This document shows, one piece after another, positions 1 to 13,829 of a stretch of DNA of 64,000 bases (within the stretch, counting starts at the first letter, position 1; each line of letters starts with the position of its first letter). Source of the stretch: Adiantum capillus-veneris (Eukaryota; Streptophyta; Polypodiopsida; Polypodiales; Pteridaceae). A model generated the notes under the pieces. The model was given only the letters and a program-made list of their open reading frames with translations. It did not search any database and was not told where the DNA came from. Position numbers and translations under genes: made by a program. The stretch spans positions 62,207,933 to 62,271,932 of the forward strand of contig CM043965.1 of NCBI GenBank assembly GCA_014529385.2. The letters are read 5' to 3'.

Positions 1-2190
1 GAGGTAACTGTAAACACTCTACGACGGGAGTGAGAGGGACCCTCATTAGCCTTGCTCCACACTGGCTAAACCGAACTCCTTGAGTTCCTAGACCATGTTG
101 CATCCCATGTGACAACATGTGCCAAATAAACCCGACAAGTGGGTCCATAAGTGCATAATGCAGAAATGGATGGACGCTACCGCCCAAAATGCTTTGTTTT
201 GGCGTGCCCTTGGCATGTCTCTAAAACATTCAATCAATAGAGACGTGTCTAGAAGAATCACTTACCATAGTCAAATGCACAGGAGCACGTCACCCACTTG
301 TGAAAAAACCGAGCAACATTGCACTGGAAACTCTGGGTGTTGCCTTCACGATCCAAACCCGTTGGGTAGAATCTACGTAGTCAAACCCCTTGGTAAGACC
401 CTTTGAAGAAACTGCTCAACTAGCAGGTAACGGTAACCAACGTAGCTAGCCGTGTACAGATTGATGGGAATCAACTTGAAAAGTTGAATTTGTCCGCTAC
501 CGTGTGGTAGATTGCGGAATTCTTTCCTTGAAAGTATAACGAGAATAGATCAAACTTTTATCCTCAATGGCGATGGGGTGATTTAGTAAGCACTCGGTGG
601 GTCTTACCCCAAAATATGCGTCCATAGACACTCGTAGTGCTATAGAGAGAGCAGGAGATACACACAAGTGAAATGTCTAGCTCTTATGGATCGCCATGTT
701 GTCTTAACTGTTTGTTGCATCTAAACCCCATGGTATAGATCAGCTAATGTGAGTTTCAAATTATCAGAAGCTCAACTCGAGCATTACACTAAAAACAAGT
801 AGTGCAAAAGTAACACCCTAAACATACACTAATGACAAGACTCTTGCTTGTTCATTAACGTTGATGTGTGCGATGTGTACTCCACTGGGAAAATCTGTTC
901 GATCTTATGAACAATCCCCCAAGGAATGCTAACAGTTGGGTCTTACCCAAGAGCTGACCATGACTCTTAGCCAGCGTGTGTGGTTCATAGCCCTTATGGC
1001 AATTAGTATTCAATCAAGGAACCAATGAAGACTAATTTAGATGGCGTCTTGCCCTATTTCTAGATGAGAGTTAGAGCACCTTGGCTCAGGCTGACTCCCA
1101 AACAAACATGTTCAAAAGCTTCTTAGAAAGTTTTCATTACTCTTTGAGAGAAATAAGAAAGAGAGAGAGAATGCTAGGTTGAGGAACTTTCCTTAAGTTT
1201 CCAGAGTGTGTACCCAATCGTTGTGCTCTTATGCATCTTACGCCTGGCTTGCAACTCATCCTATAAGCATACTACAATTCATTGAGAGTGTAACAAAAAG
1301 ACACAAACACATCCTGACCCACCTACCTTGCAAGGGTCGTGATTGTATGAGGATAACTTGAATATGGCACTTTGTCTGTGAATTAAGTCCTAGTTGTAGG
1401 TTCGTTCTAGTGGTGTTGTGTGGTGACAACAACCAAAAATCATGTGAAACAATCCAAAAATTATCTTGTTCTTGGTAGAGTTTCCGGTGTTATAGCGAAA
1501 GTGTAATCCCTAGGGTAGCATGCCTTGCATGAAAAATTGTAAGCCCTTGGCTACACTAACGGGCTCAAACATACAAGCCAAAATCATAAGTGCCTTGCAC
1601 TGTCGGTACCGGTAAGGATGCTGTTGAGGTGATATCCCAATGTTTGCTAATGCCCTAAACTTGTGTGTCAATTCCCTTGACGTCGAGTCAAGAGGCAATA
1701 TCTTGGCACGAGTTAGAAGCCTTGCTTCACGTGTACGTGGCAAAGCTGTTTGCTTTGTATAACTGACAATCCTTTCCAGCGGAAATGCATAAGCATGAAA
1801 AATCAAGCAAATCTTAACATAGTCTAACTTGGTCTTCTGACTGTAAGCAGATGTCTTGTGATGCAAAAACCTCCTATTTAACATATTTTAAACCTGTGGA
1901 AACCATGTTTCAAAATGTCATAAACGAAGCCGTGCTTCACGTTAATGCTCATGTAGTGCTGGTGCTCATAGCGAATATATGCTCCCGTTGACACACATGT
2001 GTCCAAGTGGAGAGGAATTGACCTTGTCAAATTGCTTAAAGAAAGAAAGTAGTATGTAGTATATCTTGACTGAATGTGCTATACTAAGCAAGGTATTGTA
2101 TCATATATAACTAACCAAAAGGGTTTTCTAAAAGAGGATATAACCACTAAAGAGAATGCAAAAAAGCTATTGACTACTGAACCGTAAAAT
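1..2190. other. Intergenic DNA, no gene supported
   Basis: I see no coding region with a recognisable domain, splice signals or a promoter. Open frames at 119-406 (+) and 1510-1884 (-) are short and match no family I know. The sequence is of mixed composition with no clear tandem structure. Confidence 0.5.
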
Positions 2191-2193
2191 CCA

Positions 2194-3500
2194 TCAAAAA
2201 AGGCCTAAGAATCCAGTACCTGGGGACAACGTTTTCCGTTGATGCTGTCCCATGCAATTGAAACATAAATTTTTCACTTTGGCTTTCTGAAAGTCTACTG
2301 TGGAAAGTCTCCTCTTTGCCACCTTGGTGAAGACTGGCTCGACAATTTCCACAGGTGTAGATATACGATAGCCTGTGGAATGCACGATATGACCAGATTT
2401 GTAAGGTGATTCACCTGTGTGGCAAGCAATTGGACGCAAACCGCCAATCTACAAAACCGTTCTTCAAATGTTTGAAGGTCACGTCTTGTAACGTACTCTT
2501 TTTCATCGACGAGATTGCTAGTATCCTCCAAAATTTCCAGCACACTTTGAGGAGGAGGAGTAGATGCGGTTGAAGGAAGTTCAAAGTCAAAAAGGTGATT
2601 CTAAAAAAGGTTCGTATCCAAAAAATTGAACGAGGAATTCATGATGGATTTATATGGTGCAAGCAAGGAAAGGGAAGAATATCAGAAGAATACCTTGATT
2701 TAAAAGGAGGTCGTACCCGTGGTATGCACCACAAATGGTGATAATTAACCGTGCTAGTTATTCCTTCCCATCCAAATTATTCCAATCCGTAAGTCCCATC
2801 GTTCAAAGATACCACTTGAAACATTGCAGACGACTGTATCATCCCAAAAAAACGAGTTGTAATGGATACTTGGTGGAAAATCTCCCAAGCCGCCGAAAGT
2901 TGACCTTGACTCTTGACCTTGACTCACCTCTGCAATTATGGAAGAGCTGCAAAAAATCGACGGCCTGTCGACAAAGTGCCTCCCTCCCGACAAAGTGCCT
3001 TGCCCTTTGTTGACAAGATTATACCAAACCGTGGCCAATACTGGTGGAAAAACTACCGACGGGGTTTGTGCCAGGGTGGGCATGCACCCTTATGCTTTTT
3101 TTATTTGAGTGGATTGCCCAAGGCCAAATGCCTTAGGTCGTTGCTAGTGTGAACAGAGAAGTGATTCTGTCACACTAATGGAACCCAATAGCACTGCAAG
3201 GTCTGCGAAGCACACAACGACCCCTGTGTTGCGATTTGGGGTCGCCTCCCGTGACGTGAAACGTCCGCAGGGGTAGCGCGAAATCGTCAAGCTTGACCGC
3301 GCAAGAGATGGTGGAGGTCGATTTCTCTCCCTCCTCGGCACAAGCCCCCTGCCCACGCTGTGGTTCTGTGATTCCTTGGCTTAGCAGGCGACCATGCACG
3401 CCTCCAATCTCGTCAACCCTTGAAGTTGCATGTGCATGCTACAATGGAGGTCCACAACCCAACCCACTTTGCCTAGAATAGACCTTGCTCTTGATACCAG
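2194..3500 (-). pseudogene. Decayed LTR-retrotransposon leader and gag-like region
   Basis: On the minus strand a primer-binding-like site TGGTATCAAGAGC (3487-3499) follows a CA-ending edge at 3501, as at the end of a 5' LTR. Downstream on that strand, frames at 2295-2543 and 2194-2439 can be read as one broken gag-like protein. It has a helical stretch (EILEDTSNLVDEKEYVTRRD) and then a basic segment ending in a zinc-knuckle-like KNLCFNCMGQH. At least one frameshift separates the two halves, and no protease or RT follows. The assignment rests on the layout and the C-x2-C motif only. It could also be unrelated intergenic DNA. Confidence 0.35.
3487..3499 (-). other. Possible primer-binding site next to an LTR edge
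   Basis: The reverse strand reads TGGTATCAAGAGC directly inside TTAACA. This resembles the initiator-Met tRNA primer site of plant LTR elements (usual form TGGTATCAGAGC, one base fewer). The LTR would lie at higher coordinates from 3501, but I cannot find its other end. Confidence 0.35.
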
Positions 3501-3519
3501 TGTTAAGACCCCTGGGGAA

Positions 3520-4700
3520 CTGCCCGAGAATGATCCTCCCAACCACCCATTAAATAGCCCCTTGGGCCTCATTCCCTATCCACACTAGCAACCGGCCCCT
3601 TGGGCTTGGTCCTTGACCACCGGGCATTTCCCTTGGCATGACACCAATATTTTTAGAACATTCTCCATCCTTTAGTCTCTAGTAATAGTTAGATGGAGTG
3701 ATGCATTTCAAGTGGGAGGTCATGGGAGGAAATCTACAAGTGAGGTGAGGGTGGAGTGGAAAGCGAGGTGGCGCATGGTGCACAAAGAATCGAGGTTGAG
3801 ATAATTTTCTAGGTGAGTCTCTAGCTGCTGCTAAGACTACTGCACGTGTAGGGGTTGTAGTGCTTGCAAGTTGCACCATCTTGCGTAGCATGGGTTGCTG
3901 GAGTAGGTGGATGGGTGGAGGTGGCCGATGCCTTGGATTTTGATGCACTCATAAAAGACTCTAAATGTAGAATCACAACCCAGAGAGTACCATCACGTTG
4001 AAAAGCCACTCATGCAAGTTTAGGGTGATTTGTCTCTTGAGTTTCTCAGGTGACAGGCACTTTATTAACTGTTGCGGTTCTTTTGTATCAAGTAGGACAT
4101 GAGTGGGAGACCATGACTACTATAGAAGGTCTCTCTTATCACCTACAATTTTTTGCTATGGTGCAACATGGATAGCTACAATTAGTTAGAGAAGCTAACG
4201 GGGAGCCATCTTTAAGAGCATTGCACCGTTCTCAGAAAGCTCTACCTTCAAGGGACACTTAAATGTGCATGATATAGGACAACTTTGGGCAAGAAAAGAA
4301 AAAGTGAGAGATCAATTACCTAAGCCAACACTCAAATTTTAGCCCAATGTTGCAATTTGTCAATAGTAGGTGCCCCCTTTATTGCATTGTAGTTGTTTGT
4401 GTGCTCGTGCAATACGATTTTCCACTTGAGAAGGGGAACCATTGAGACAAGTGGTAGGTGATCGGCCACCTTGCAATACATGTAACATGCAACACACACC
4501 ATTGCTCTATGCATCTAGTCTAATTTCATGTATTACCTAGCCAAACCTAAGCTCGATATCATCATGTCTCCTTCTTGCCTCTCTTTGTGGCTCTTGAGTT
4601 TTGAACCATGGGTCTCAAGTTCAAGACTAGATAGATTTTTGAGATCTTTAGTTAGAATTGTACTTGCAACATAAGAAAAAATGATATATATATATATATA
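3520..4700. other. No gene seen
   Basis: Only short frames without recognisable domains. A short (TA)n tract lies at about 4683-4703, just before the tandem duplication. Confidence 0.4.
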
Positions 4701-4705
4701 TATCA

Positions 4706-5054
4706 ATTGTGACTCCCTAGATATATCTTTGAAATCTTGTAAGATTGTTCCTACAACATCAAGAATCCCATCCCCCACCTGTGGGACCGATGACACCCCC
4801 ATCTGCAAGGACATTGCAAGAATTCTTGTTTATGCCTTGAGGTGGGTCTTTAAATTTAATCATCTCTTTAGATTTCTGAGTTTTGTTTTATCGAGGAATT
4901 TTCATCTCTGTCGCCTGACGCAAAAAAAAAAGATTAAACAAAACAAACAAATTCTAATCATTTCAAAGGGCAAGAATGCACCTAAGCAACATTGATATAT
5001 GTTATTCCAAGAAGTCTTAGCTCATCCTGTATTAGATAGTACTTGCATGCAATT

Positions 5055-5100
<46 letters not shown>

Positions 5101-5108
5101 AATCTATT

Positions 5109-5150
<42 letters not shown>

Positions 5151-6190
5151 GCATGAGGGATAAATAGATAGCACTTGCATGCAAATTCCCCTACTATATT
5201 TTCCCCTCATTAACCATATTGAGTGACTACATGTATTGAGAAAAAATTGAGGAAATCATTCTCACAAAATGAATGGTCTTTGGTTATCTTGGAGCCCCAC
5301 TAGGGGTGGAAAATTCTCACAAGCAAAGGTTCTAGTGGGCCATGGTGAAGGTGGGAATTTGTGCTCCTCCCATTCCATAGCATGGTGAAGGTGATAAACT
5401 CATTTATGATCCTCTATCTGTCCTTTGTTGGGCCCCTCCTCAAGATAGCAAGGTCCAATCAATCACAAATCCCTAGATAGATCTTTGAAATCTCTTAAGA
5501 TTGTTCCTACAACATTAGGATTCCCATACCCCACATGTGGGACCGATGAACCCACCCATGTGCAAGGACGTTGCAAGAATTCTTGTTTGTGCCTTGAGGT
5601 GGGTCTTTAAATTTTACGGTTTGATAATCTCTTTAAATATTTGTGTTTTGTTTCATCGAGGAATTTCCATCTCCATCACCTGAAGCAAAAAAGAAAAGGT
5701 TAAACAAAACATACAAATCGTAATCATTTCAAAGGTCAAGAATGCAACTAAGCAACATTGATATATGTATTGCAAGAAGTCTTAGATCATCTCGTAATTA
5801 GATAGTACTTGCATGCCAATTGAGAGAGAGAGAGAGAGAGAGAGTAAATAGATTTACTATATCTCTTTCTCAATTTGAGTGAGGGATAAATAGATAGCAC
5901 TTGCATGAAAATTCCCCTCATGTTGTTAAAATATATCCTCATCAACCATACTGAGTGACTACATGTATCCAAAAAATAATTGAGGAAAGTATTATCACAA
6001 AATGAATGGTCTTAGGCCATCTTGGAGCCCCACTAGGGGTGGAAACATCTCACAAGCAAAGGTTCTATTGGGTCATGGTGAAGGTGGGAATTTGTGCTCC
6101 TCCCATTCCATATTAGGGTGTAGGTGATAAACTCATTTATGATCCTCTATTTGTCTCTTGTTGGGCCCCCCCTCAAGATAGCATGGTGCA
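4706..6190. repeat. Tandem duplication, about 0.75 kb x 2
   Basis: Copy 1 (about 4706-5460) and copy 2 (about 5462-6190) share many blocks in order: CCCTAGATAKATCTTTGAAAT, TTGCAAGAATTCTTGTTT, AAGCAACATTGATATATG, a GA microsatellite, and GGAGCCCCACTAGGGGTGG. The offset is 756 bp at the start and 733 bp at the end because the GA tract differs in length. The copies differ by many substitutions, so the duplication is not recent. It contains no coding sequence. Confidence 0.85.
5045..5156. repeat. GA/TC hairpin
   Basis: A (GA)n run ending in AGTAAAT is followed after two bases by ATTTACT and a (TC)n run. The arms are complementary, and similarity continues outward (GCATGCAATTTTTGAG against CTCAATTTGCATGA). 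In the second duplication copy (about 5810-5890) the TC arm is degenerate. Confidence 0.75.
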
Positions 6191-6964
6191 ATTGGAAATA
6201 ACTCCAACAACTCGTGAAAAAAATCTTATGGAAAAATAACACCAAGATTCAGTACCCTGGCAGTGGGAGAAATGGGAATACGTTGCTAGACCCAAGGAGG
6301 TAGATGGTGTTGGGATCTTGATCTTGTAGTCCATGCCAAAGCCTAGTGTGCCAAATTTATGGTTGCAATCACCAAATGAGACCAAGAATGGTCCATCATG
6401 ACTTGGGGACATGATTGACAAGGTGGAAAGAGGTCAAGGTTCATGAAAAATTGATGGCACCTCATAGTCAACACAAAACTTGCTGGCTACGTGGGCAAGC
6501 TAGTGCATAAATGTAACAAAGTATCAGAGACATTCAAATTAGTAGGGGAGACTAGATATTTCAAAAACTACATAATTCATTGGTCCCCTTGGCTCTCCTA
6601 TGTGGGAAGTGAAGTGTTGCTAAGAAAGTCACTAACAAAGGTCTCACTCACTTGATGCAGTTCGGCATAGGAACATCATGAGATGGAAAGATGTAGATTG
6701 GTTGGCCATCCAGCTCAATCTCAATGGAATTGAATGATTGCTAATCAACAAAGTAGTCAAGGGTCTCAACATCATGCCCATGCTAATGTGTGTAGCCAAA
6801 CTTGATTAAAAAGCCTAGCGCTTGCCTAAGAATAGAAACTTTACCAAGCCGTAAACTAAGGAAATTTATTGTAAACTTATGTTCAAAATAGATTGGTTCT
6901 TCCCACTCAATAAATTGTGGTGAAACACTGAATTTAGATGGGTGCCAGTAGAAAGCACATTAGG

Positions 6965-8020
6965 AAGAGAATGTGGTCTAGGAGGGCTGGGAAGTTTAAG
7001 GGAGTCAAACCTCTTGTATTAAGAAAGCAATCAAAGGGCAGTTTTTGAATTCAGAGTGGCAAAATGGCTAGTTTATTTGAATTTAAATTTCCCCTCAAAA
7101 AGAAATTTAAAATCTAGCGGGAAAACTATATCATGTAACATATCTGCGGAGAGAGCTCGGCGTGTAGATTACAGATATGTAATCTTCGCTCAAATTGGAT
7201 ATGATATGTAGGAGTAATGGAAGGCCAAAAATCATAAAGTTGTCCATCCCCCTTTTCTGGGGGAGAAAAGTACATCCTTTGATCACACCTCTCTTACACA
7301 CCCACCATTCTTGCATACATGGCATGCATCTATTGGTCAAAATGCTAATCACCTCCATAATCTTATGGCAAATAAAGAGGCCATCCTAAACCCCATCCTC
7401 TTCCTAATGAATATATGGGATTCTCAGTGGCCCCCAATTATCAAGATCTTCATATGGAAGGTGCTTTAAGGAGCTCTTTTAACTGGGGGTTGAGATCCGG
7501 ATGGATACTCAGGGTGCAAAGCGTCTAGGATGGATCCCCTCCACTTGTTCCAAAACTGCCCACCTACGAGCATTAGGAAGAGAATGAGGTCTTAGAGGGC
7601 CTCTTAAATTGGCAGTTTAAGTGAGTCAAACATGTAGTATTAAGAAATCAATCAAAGGACATTAAATAGGAAAACAGGTTAGTCTGTGTGAAGTCAATGT
7701 CTCCCAAAATGAAGTTCAAAATCTATTAGGTAAAACCATATCGTGTAGCATATCTATGAAAAAAATCAGCACGTAGATTGTAGATCTATAATCTCCACCC
7801 AAGCTAGAGATAGTATGTAGGAATTATGGAGGGCCAAAAATCATAAAATCATTGACCTTCTTTTTTGGGGAAAAAACACATCCTTTGACCACTCGTACAT
7901 CTCTCTTACACACCACCATTCTTGTACACATGGCATGTGCCTATTTGTCAAAATGTTAATCACCTTCATAATCTCATGGAAAATAAAGAGGCCCTCCTAG
8001 ATCCCATTCTCTTCATAATG
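6965..8020. repeat. Diverged tandem duplication, about 0.45 kb x 2
   Basis: Segments 6965-7410 and 7571-8020 share ordered blocks such as GAGGGCCAAAAATCATAAA, CATCCTTTGA, CTCTTACACACC, ATGGCATG and AAATAAAGAGGCC, at an offset of about 608 bp. The divergence is visibly higher than in the 4.7-6.2 kb pair. Neither copy has a usable reading frame. Confidence 0.75.
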
Positions 8021-8029
8021 GAGGCCTAG

Positions 8030-9290
8030 TGGGAAAATTATGTAAATGGATCCTAAAGACCTAGAAGATCATGTTATTCAAGAACACCCTACTCTTGGGA
8101 GACTAAATGTGGAAGAACCAAGGCAGGGATTATTCAAGAAATCAAGTGTTTATCTTTGTTTGAAAACATAAGGAATTTGAAGACTAAAGTCATGCAATCA
8201 AAGCCCTTTCAAGTATGATGGCTTCCACCAGCCATCAAAATGTAGCTATCTAAGTAGCTCTTGTTGTTCAAGGATTGTGTAGCCCATGTCGAGTATTTGG
8301 TCACTAAAGACACCCATCATGCTTGAGGATAATTGTACATTCCTTTTTAGGTTAATATAACTCACCGACTCACAATGGTGATTATGGCCAAGAAAAAAAA
8401 GAAATCGAGTACATTGTGGGATATGCCGGACCATTGCAACCATCAAAAATAAAATAAGGCTTCCTTTGCCTTATCCTCCTTACACTCTACGTTCATTGAA
8501 AGTTATATAAAGCTTCCACTATCAAACATCTTAGTAACTCTTGTGTGGATAAATGTCTTGTGTAACGCTACATATGTCTTCAAGATCCATTGACTTACAA
8601 ATGCCTCAAGAGATTTTTGCATATGTATTTGCAAGTGGAATGAGGCCCTTGTTTTTCATCCATTGAAAATAATCCAAAGCATTCTGACCTTTCTAATCTT
8701 GAACATGTATCAATAAGTGCATTCCACAAATAGAGTGGTTTCATGAATACACAAAATTTTGCATATGTGTCACCCAAAGTGGGAAGCATACTCAATACAG
8801 AAATAAAAAGGTATCAAGAAATTTTATCAAGGCTCAATTTATTTTTCTTTGGGAATGGTGTACATGCTATCAAACCCTAATACTCAAAAGCTAGGTGTCT
8901 ATGATTTGGATTTCTTGAACCTATTCTGGGAGGGGGGTGGTTGTCCTTCAAAATGTGTAAGTTTAGCATGTGAGTTCATCGGGAGGGATTTTTATCATTT
9001 CAAAGAGTAACATAATCACATTTACAAGTGGGAGAAAAAATAGAATTTGAAAAATTGTTATAGGATTTGTGAAGAGAAAGGGGTCATTCAATTCATAATG
9101 TGTGTGTAAAGGGGTTTTTAAATTACCTCTTGAATGCATGTGCTATCTAATTGAGTAGAAGCATGAACAAGTGGACTTAATACTTGTGTCTAGAATAGAC
9201 TGCTGCCAAATTTTTTGTGGTTAGGTTGTAGCATACCATACAAACTCTGTACTAGCTTAAAATAAATTTCCCAAACCAATGTTTCCATTT
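8030..9290. other. No gene seen
   Basis: AT-rich DNA with short frames only. No promoter, repeat or RNA gene recognised. Confidence 0.4.
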
Positions 9291-9410
9291 TTACTAACTA
9301 CCACTTTGTATCACTAGCTACCACCTTTGATAGCTAGAAGAAGTTTGCTATCATGTGGTAGCTAGTATCAAGTCAAAAAATAGGTAGCTAGTGTACCACC
9401 TATTTATGCT
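9290..9410. repeat. Cluster of GGTAGCTA-type motifs
   Basis: Several copies of GTAGCTA/TAGCTACC in both orientations lie within 120 bp. The same motif builds the clusters at 18.6-19.1 kb and 21.2-21.5 kb. Confidence 0.55.
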
Positions 9411-9742
9411 TTTACCCTATAAGTGATTTTTGGAAGGGGGACCCTCTGGGAGTCTTACCATAGCCCGAGCGAGATTTCTCAAGCGAACTAAAACCCGAGC
9501 AAGAGAGACTAGTCAACTTGTGAGTGAAGCGGCCAATTGCAAAAAGTGAGTGTATGAAAGAAGACTCTACATGTCTTGAACTCTACTTGTCAACATGAAA
9601 CACGGACGCTCTACCACTTGGCTATAAGCAATTCATTGAAAAATGTGGGCATTGTTTAAGTAATGACCCAGTGTGATTACATTTTCTTGGCCATCTTCAA
9701 AAAAGTGGTGTGGCCGGATGTCCTAGTGTGACATGGGCCTAA

Positions 9743-9746
9743 GTGT

Positions 9747-9778
<32 letters not shown>
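9743..9778. repeat. (GT)n microsatellite
   Basis: GT dinucleotide run with one interruption, in non-coding DNA. Confidence 0.95.
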
Positions 9779-9779
9779 T

Positions 9780-11369
<1,590 letters not shown>

Positions 11370-11539
11370 GTGCAAGTACTGGTGTGCATGGTAATTGTTC
11401 ATTTCATAGGCAACCAATATTGCCTATCTTGATCCCTCACTATACATCTAACTACGTTGGAGATGCTCTGTCTCTCTCTTATTATTGCTCGCTCGCTTGC
11501 TTGCATGTGTGTTCATCACTACAATTGATGCAATTAACA

Positions 11540-11540
<1 letters not shown>

Positions 11541-11599
<59 letters not shown>

Positions 11600-11607
11600 C
11601 CCCCCCC
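11541..11607. repeat. (TC)n followed by poly-C
   Basis: A TC run to 11596 passes directly into 11 C residues (11597-11607). Confidence 0.97.
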
Positions 11608-11924
11608 AATAGCAAGGATTTTGTGCCACAAAGCCTTGCAAGATTGTGCGATAGGAAAGGCATGGAGCCTGTACGACAACAAGAGTAGGAGAAGTGGGAG
11701 GAAGCAAAAAGATGAGGGGGAATGGAAGAAGGTGGGCAAAGGGAAGGAGAATATTCCTATGGATTGAATTTGTTTAAGAGTATGCCACATACGTTGAAAA
11801 AAAAGAAATTACAAAGCAAATAAGAACATATTCAAAGAGCTCGGAAAATAGTAGCGTTGTTGAGTGGACGACCTTTAACCTTTTCTCTCAATTGCAAACG
11901 GCGCTTGTTTGCATGCTAACCCAC

Positions 11925-11925
11925 A

Positions 11926-11981
<56 letters not shown>

Positions 11982-12121
11982 AATACATAGTAGGTTTTTT
12001 GTGTGTGTGTGTGTGTGTGTTCTCCCATGATCATGAAGTTGTAAATTCTGGCATAGCTACACGCAATGTAGGTTAAGGTGGTTGAGTATAGCTTGAATAG
12101 TTTGCAAGAGGTTTTACGACC

Positions 12122-12153
<32 letters not shown>

Positions 12154-12154
12154 T
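11925..12154. repeat. TC and GT microsatellite cluster
   Basis: (TC)n at 11925-11979, (GT)n at 12001-12020 and (GT)n at 12125-12154. With the two TC arrays upstream, five simple repeats fall within 0.9 kb. Confidence 0.95.
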
Positions 12155-12159
12155 GTGAG

Positions 12160-13540
12160 GAGGAAGACCTAGGGCTTAGGTGAAGTGTAGCCTCTATAAA
12201 AGCTGAGGAGCATGGCAAAGAGAAAGGGCAAGAGGTGCATGCGCAATCTGAGGAGGATGGGCATGCAACCTGCATACAAAGGACGAGGGGGAATTACATA
12301 CACAGACTACATGATACGAGTTATTATTAGTAGTATTTTATAAAAGCGAACCAGTATGTACTAGATCAATAATAAACTGAGACACATTTTTTTGATGGAA
12401 ATAATTGCAGCAAGGACCTCACGTCGGCGTGTGGTCCTCTGGGAAGCTAGCTGGGGCGGTGGTTAACATCTATGGAGAAGCCGTCAAGGGTCCCATGCAC
12501 ACAAATTCTACTTGTCGGTTCCATCCATAATACGGTTTCCTTCCTCCGCCTTTTTTACAACCTTGATAGCAACTCTCTTGTGATGTTATCAGCCCCTTGT
12601 AGCCCACTACACCCAGATGCTCCTCTCTCAAGCTCTAATAAATTCTCTCATTGTTTGTGTGTACTTGGCAGCTGGCGAGTTCTCCACCCTTTTTGCTCCT
12701 CTTCTCTCTTTCAGCTTCTCTGAGCGGGGACCTAGCATTGATTGTAGCAATGTCTTTGGCTGCAATATCTTCTTCTATAGGGATAGTGGCACCATTTTTG
12801 GTTCCTTTGAGGTCTACACCAATGTCTTCAGGGTCGTGGGTGCCATTAGTTTTGATGGATGTGGGCTTTGAGACATCATCTTTGGTTGCTATGATGTCTA
12901 CATCAGTAGCAACTGCGGCAGCAAGGGTAGCCTTTCTTGATTGTAGGAGCTTTTAATCCTAGAGGGATGGCGGCAGCTCTAGCCAAATAGGCTTGTCTAC
13001 AGGTGGTGTGATAACCACTGCGACAGCAGCAAGCCTGACAGTTATCTTGGTCGTAGGGGTGCCTTCAGTCACAACTGCATTGATGGCAACACTCTTTAGC
13101 TGCAGGGGATGCATCAATGGTCACGGCAGGAAGAGTTGTAGCAGCTTCTGCATTTGCTAGGGGGTGAGCGATGCCATCTAATTCTTGTACAAGATTTGCA
13201 ACATCATCTTCTTCAGGGTTTGTGATACGTGGTGTAGTGCCTGGAGGTATGGTACTCTCAACAGTGAGGTTTGCAACATCGCTTTTGTTAACAGATGTTG
13301 CAATTACAGAAGCACGAGCAGGATTGGCTATAGTACCAAGAGGAAGCCTTTCACAAGCTTGGTCTGCAGCTTGTTGTTTTACGCCAAGGAATGTTGTGGT
13401 GGTGCCAACAACCACGTTGCATAGTGGGTTGGAAGTGCAAGGGGCCGAGCATGGTGGATAGCTTGGACCGAGGCGATGACAGCTCGTCCAGCTTGCCTAC
13501 TCCGTTGTAGCCTTTCTAACTCTTAGTAGCACTTCTGAGG
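12160..13540. other. No gene supported; one biased open frame
   Basis: The minus strand is open at 13065-13415, with an Ala/Val/Thr-rich product. Further minus-strand stretches to about 12720 read as similar low-complexity protein with stops. I recognise no family. It may be a dead coding remnant. Confidence 0.3.
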
Positions 13541-13634
13541 AAAGAATTGTGAGGTACTTTGACAAAGGGCTTAAGAATTGGATGCGGAAAGAATTGTGAG
13601 GTACTCAGACAAAGTGCTTAAGAATTGGATGATC
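13541..13634. repeat. 47-bp tandem duplication
   Basis: Two copies starting AAAGAATTGTGAGGTACT and ending AAGAATTGGATG, at 13541 and 13588, differ at a few positions. Confidence 0.85.
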
Positions 13635-13826
13635 AGATTATATGAAATGATACAGGTCGTCCACAATGAGTTGGAGCTTTTGTGCTTTGCATTCAACACG
13701 CCTGAGGATGAGTTTAGGCGTGTTGAGTTTTGGCGGAATGTGCAGGCGAAGAGGGTGGCGAGGAATCTTAGGGAGCTGATTAGGTATATATACAATAACA
13801 AGGTGGGGCTATATTTTCTGAGATGA
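13578..13826 (+). CDS. Hypothetical ORF fragment
   Basis: An 82-residue frame, rich in charged and aromatic residues (VQAKRVARNLRELIRYIY). It looks more protein-like than its neighbours but matches no family I recognise. It begins inside the 47-bp duplication and has no promoter or splice sites that I can see. It may be a remnant of an element gene. Confidence 0.2.
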   Translation: MDAERIVRYSDKVLKNWMIRLYEMIQVVHNELELLCFAFNTPEDEFRRVEFWRNVQAKRVARNLRELIRYIYNNKVGLYFLR

Positions 13827-13829
13827 GAT

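Noticed and set aside
4681-4995. Plus-strand ORF starting in a (TA)n tract
   Set aside because: The product begins with Tyr-Ile repeats from the TA tract, and the duplicate copy at 5.47 kb does not preserve the frame.
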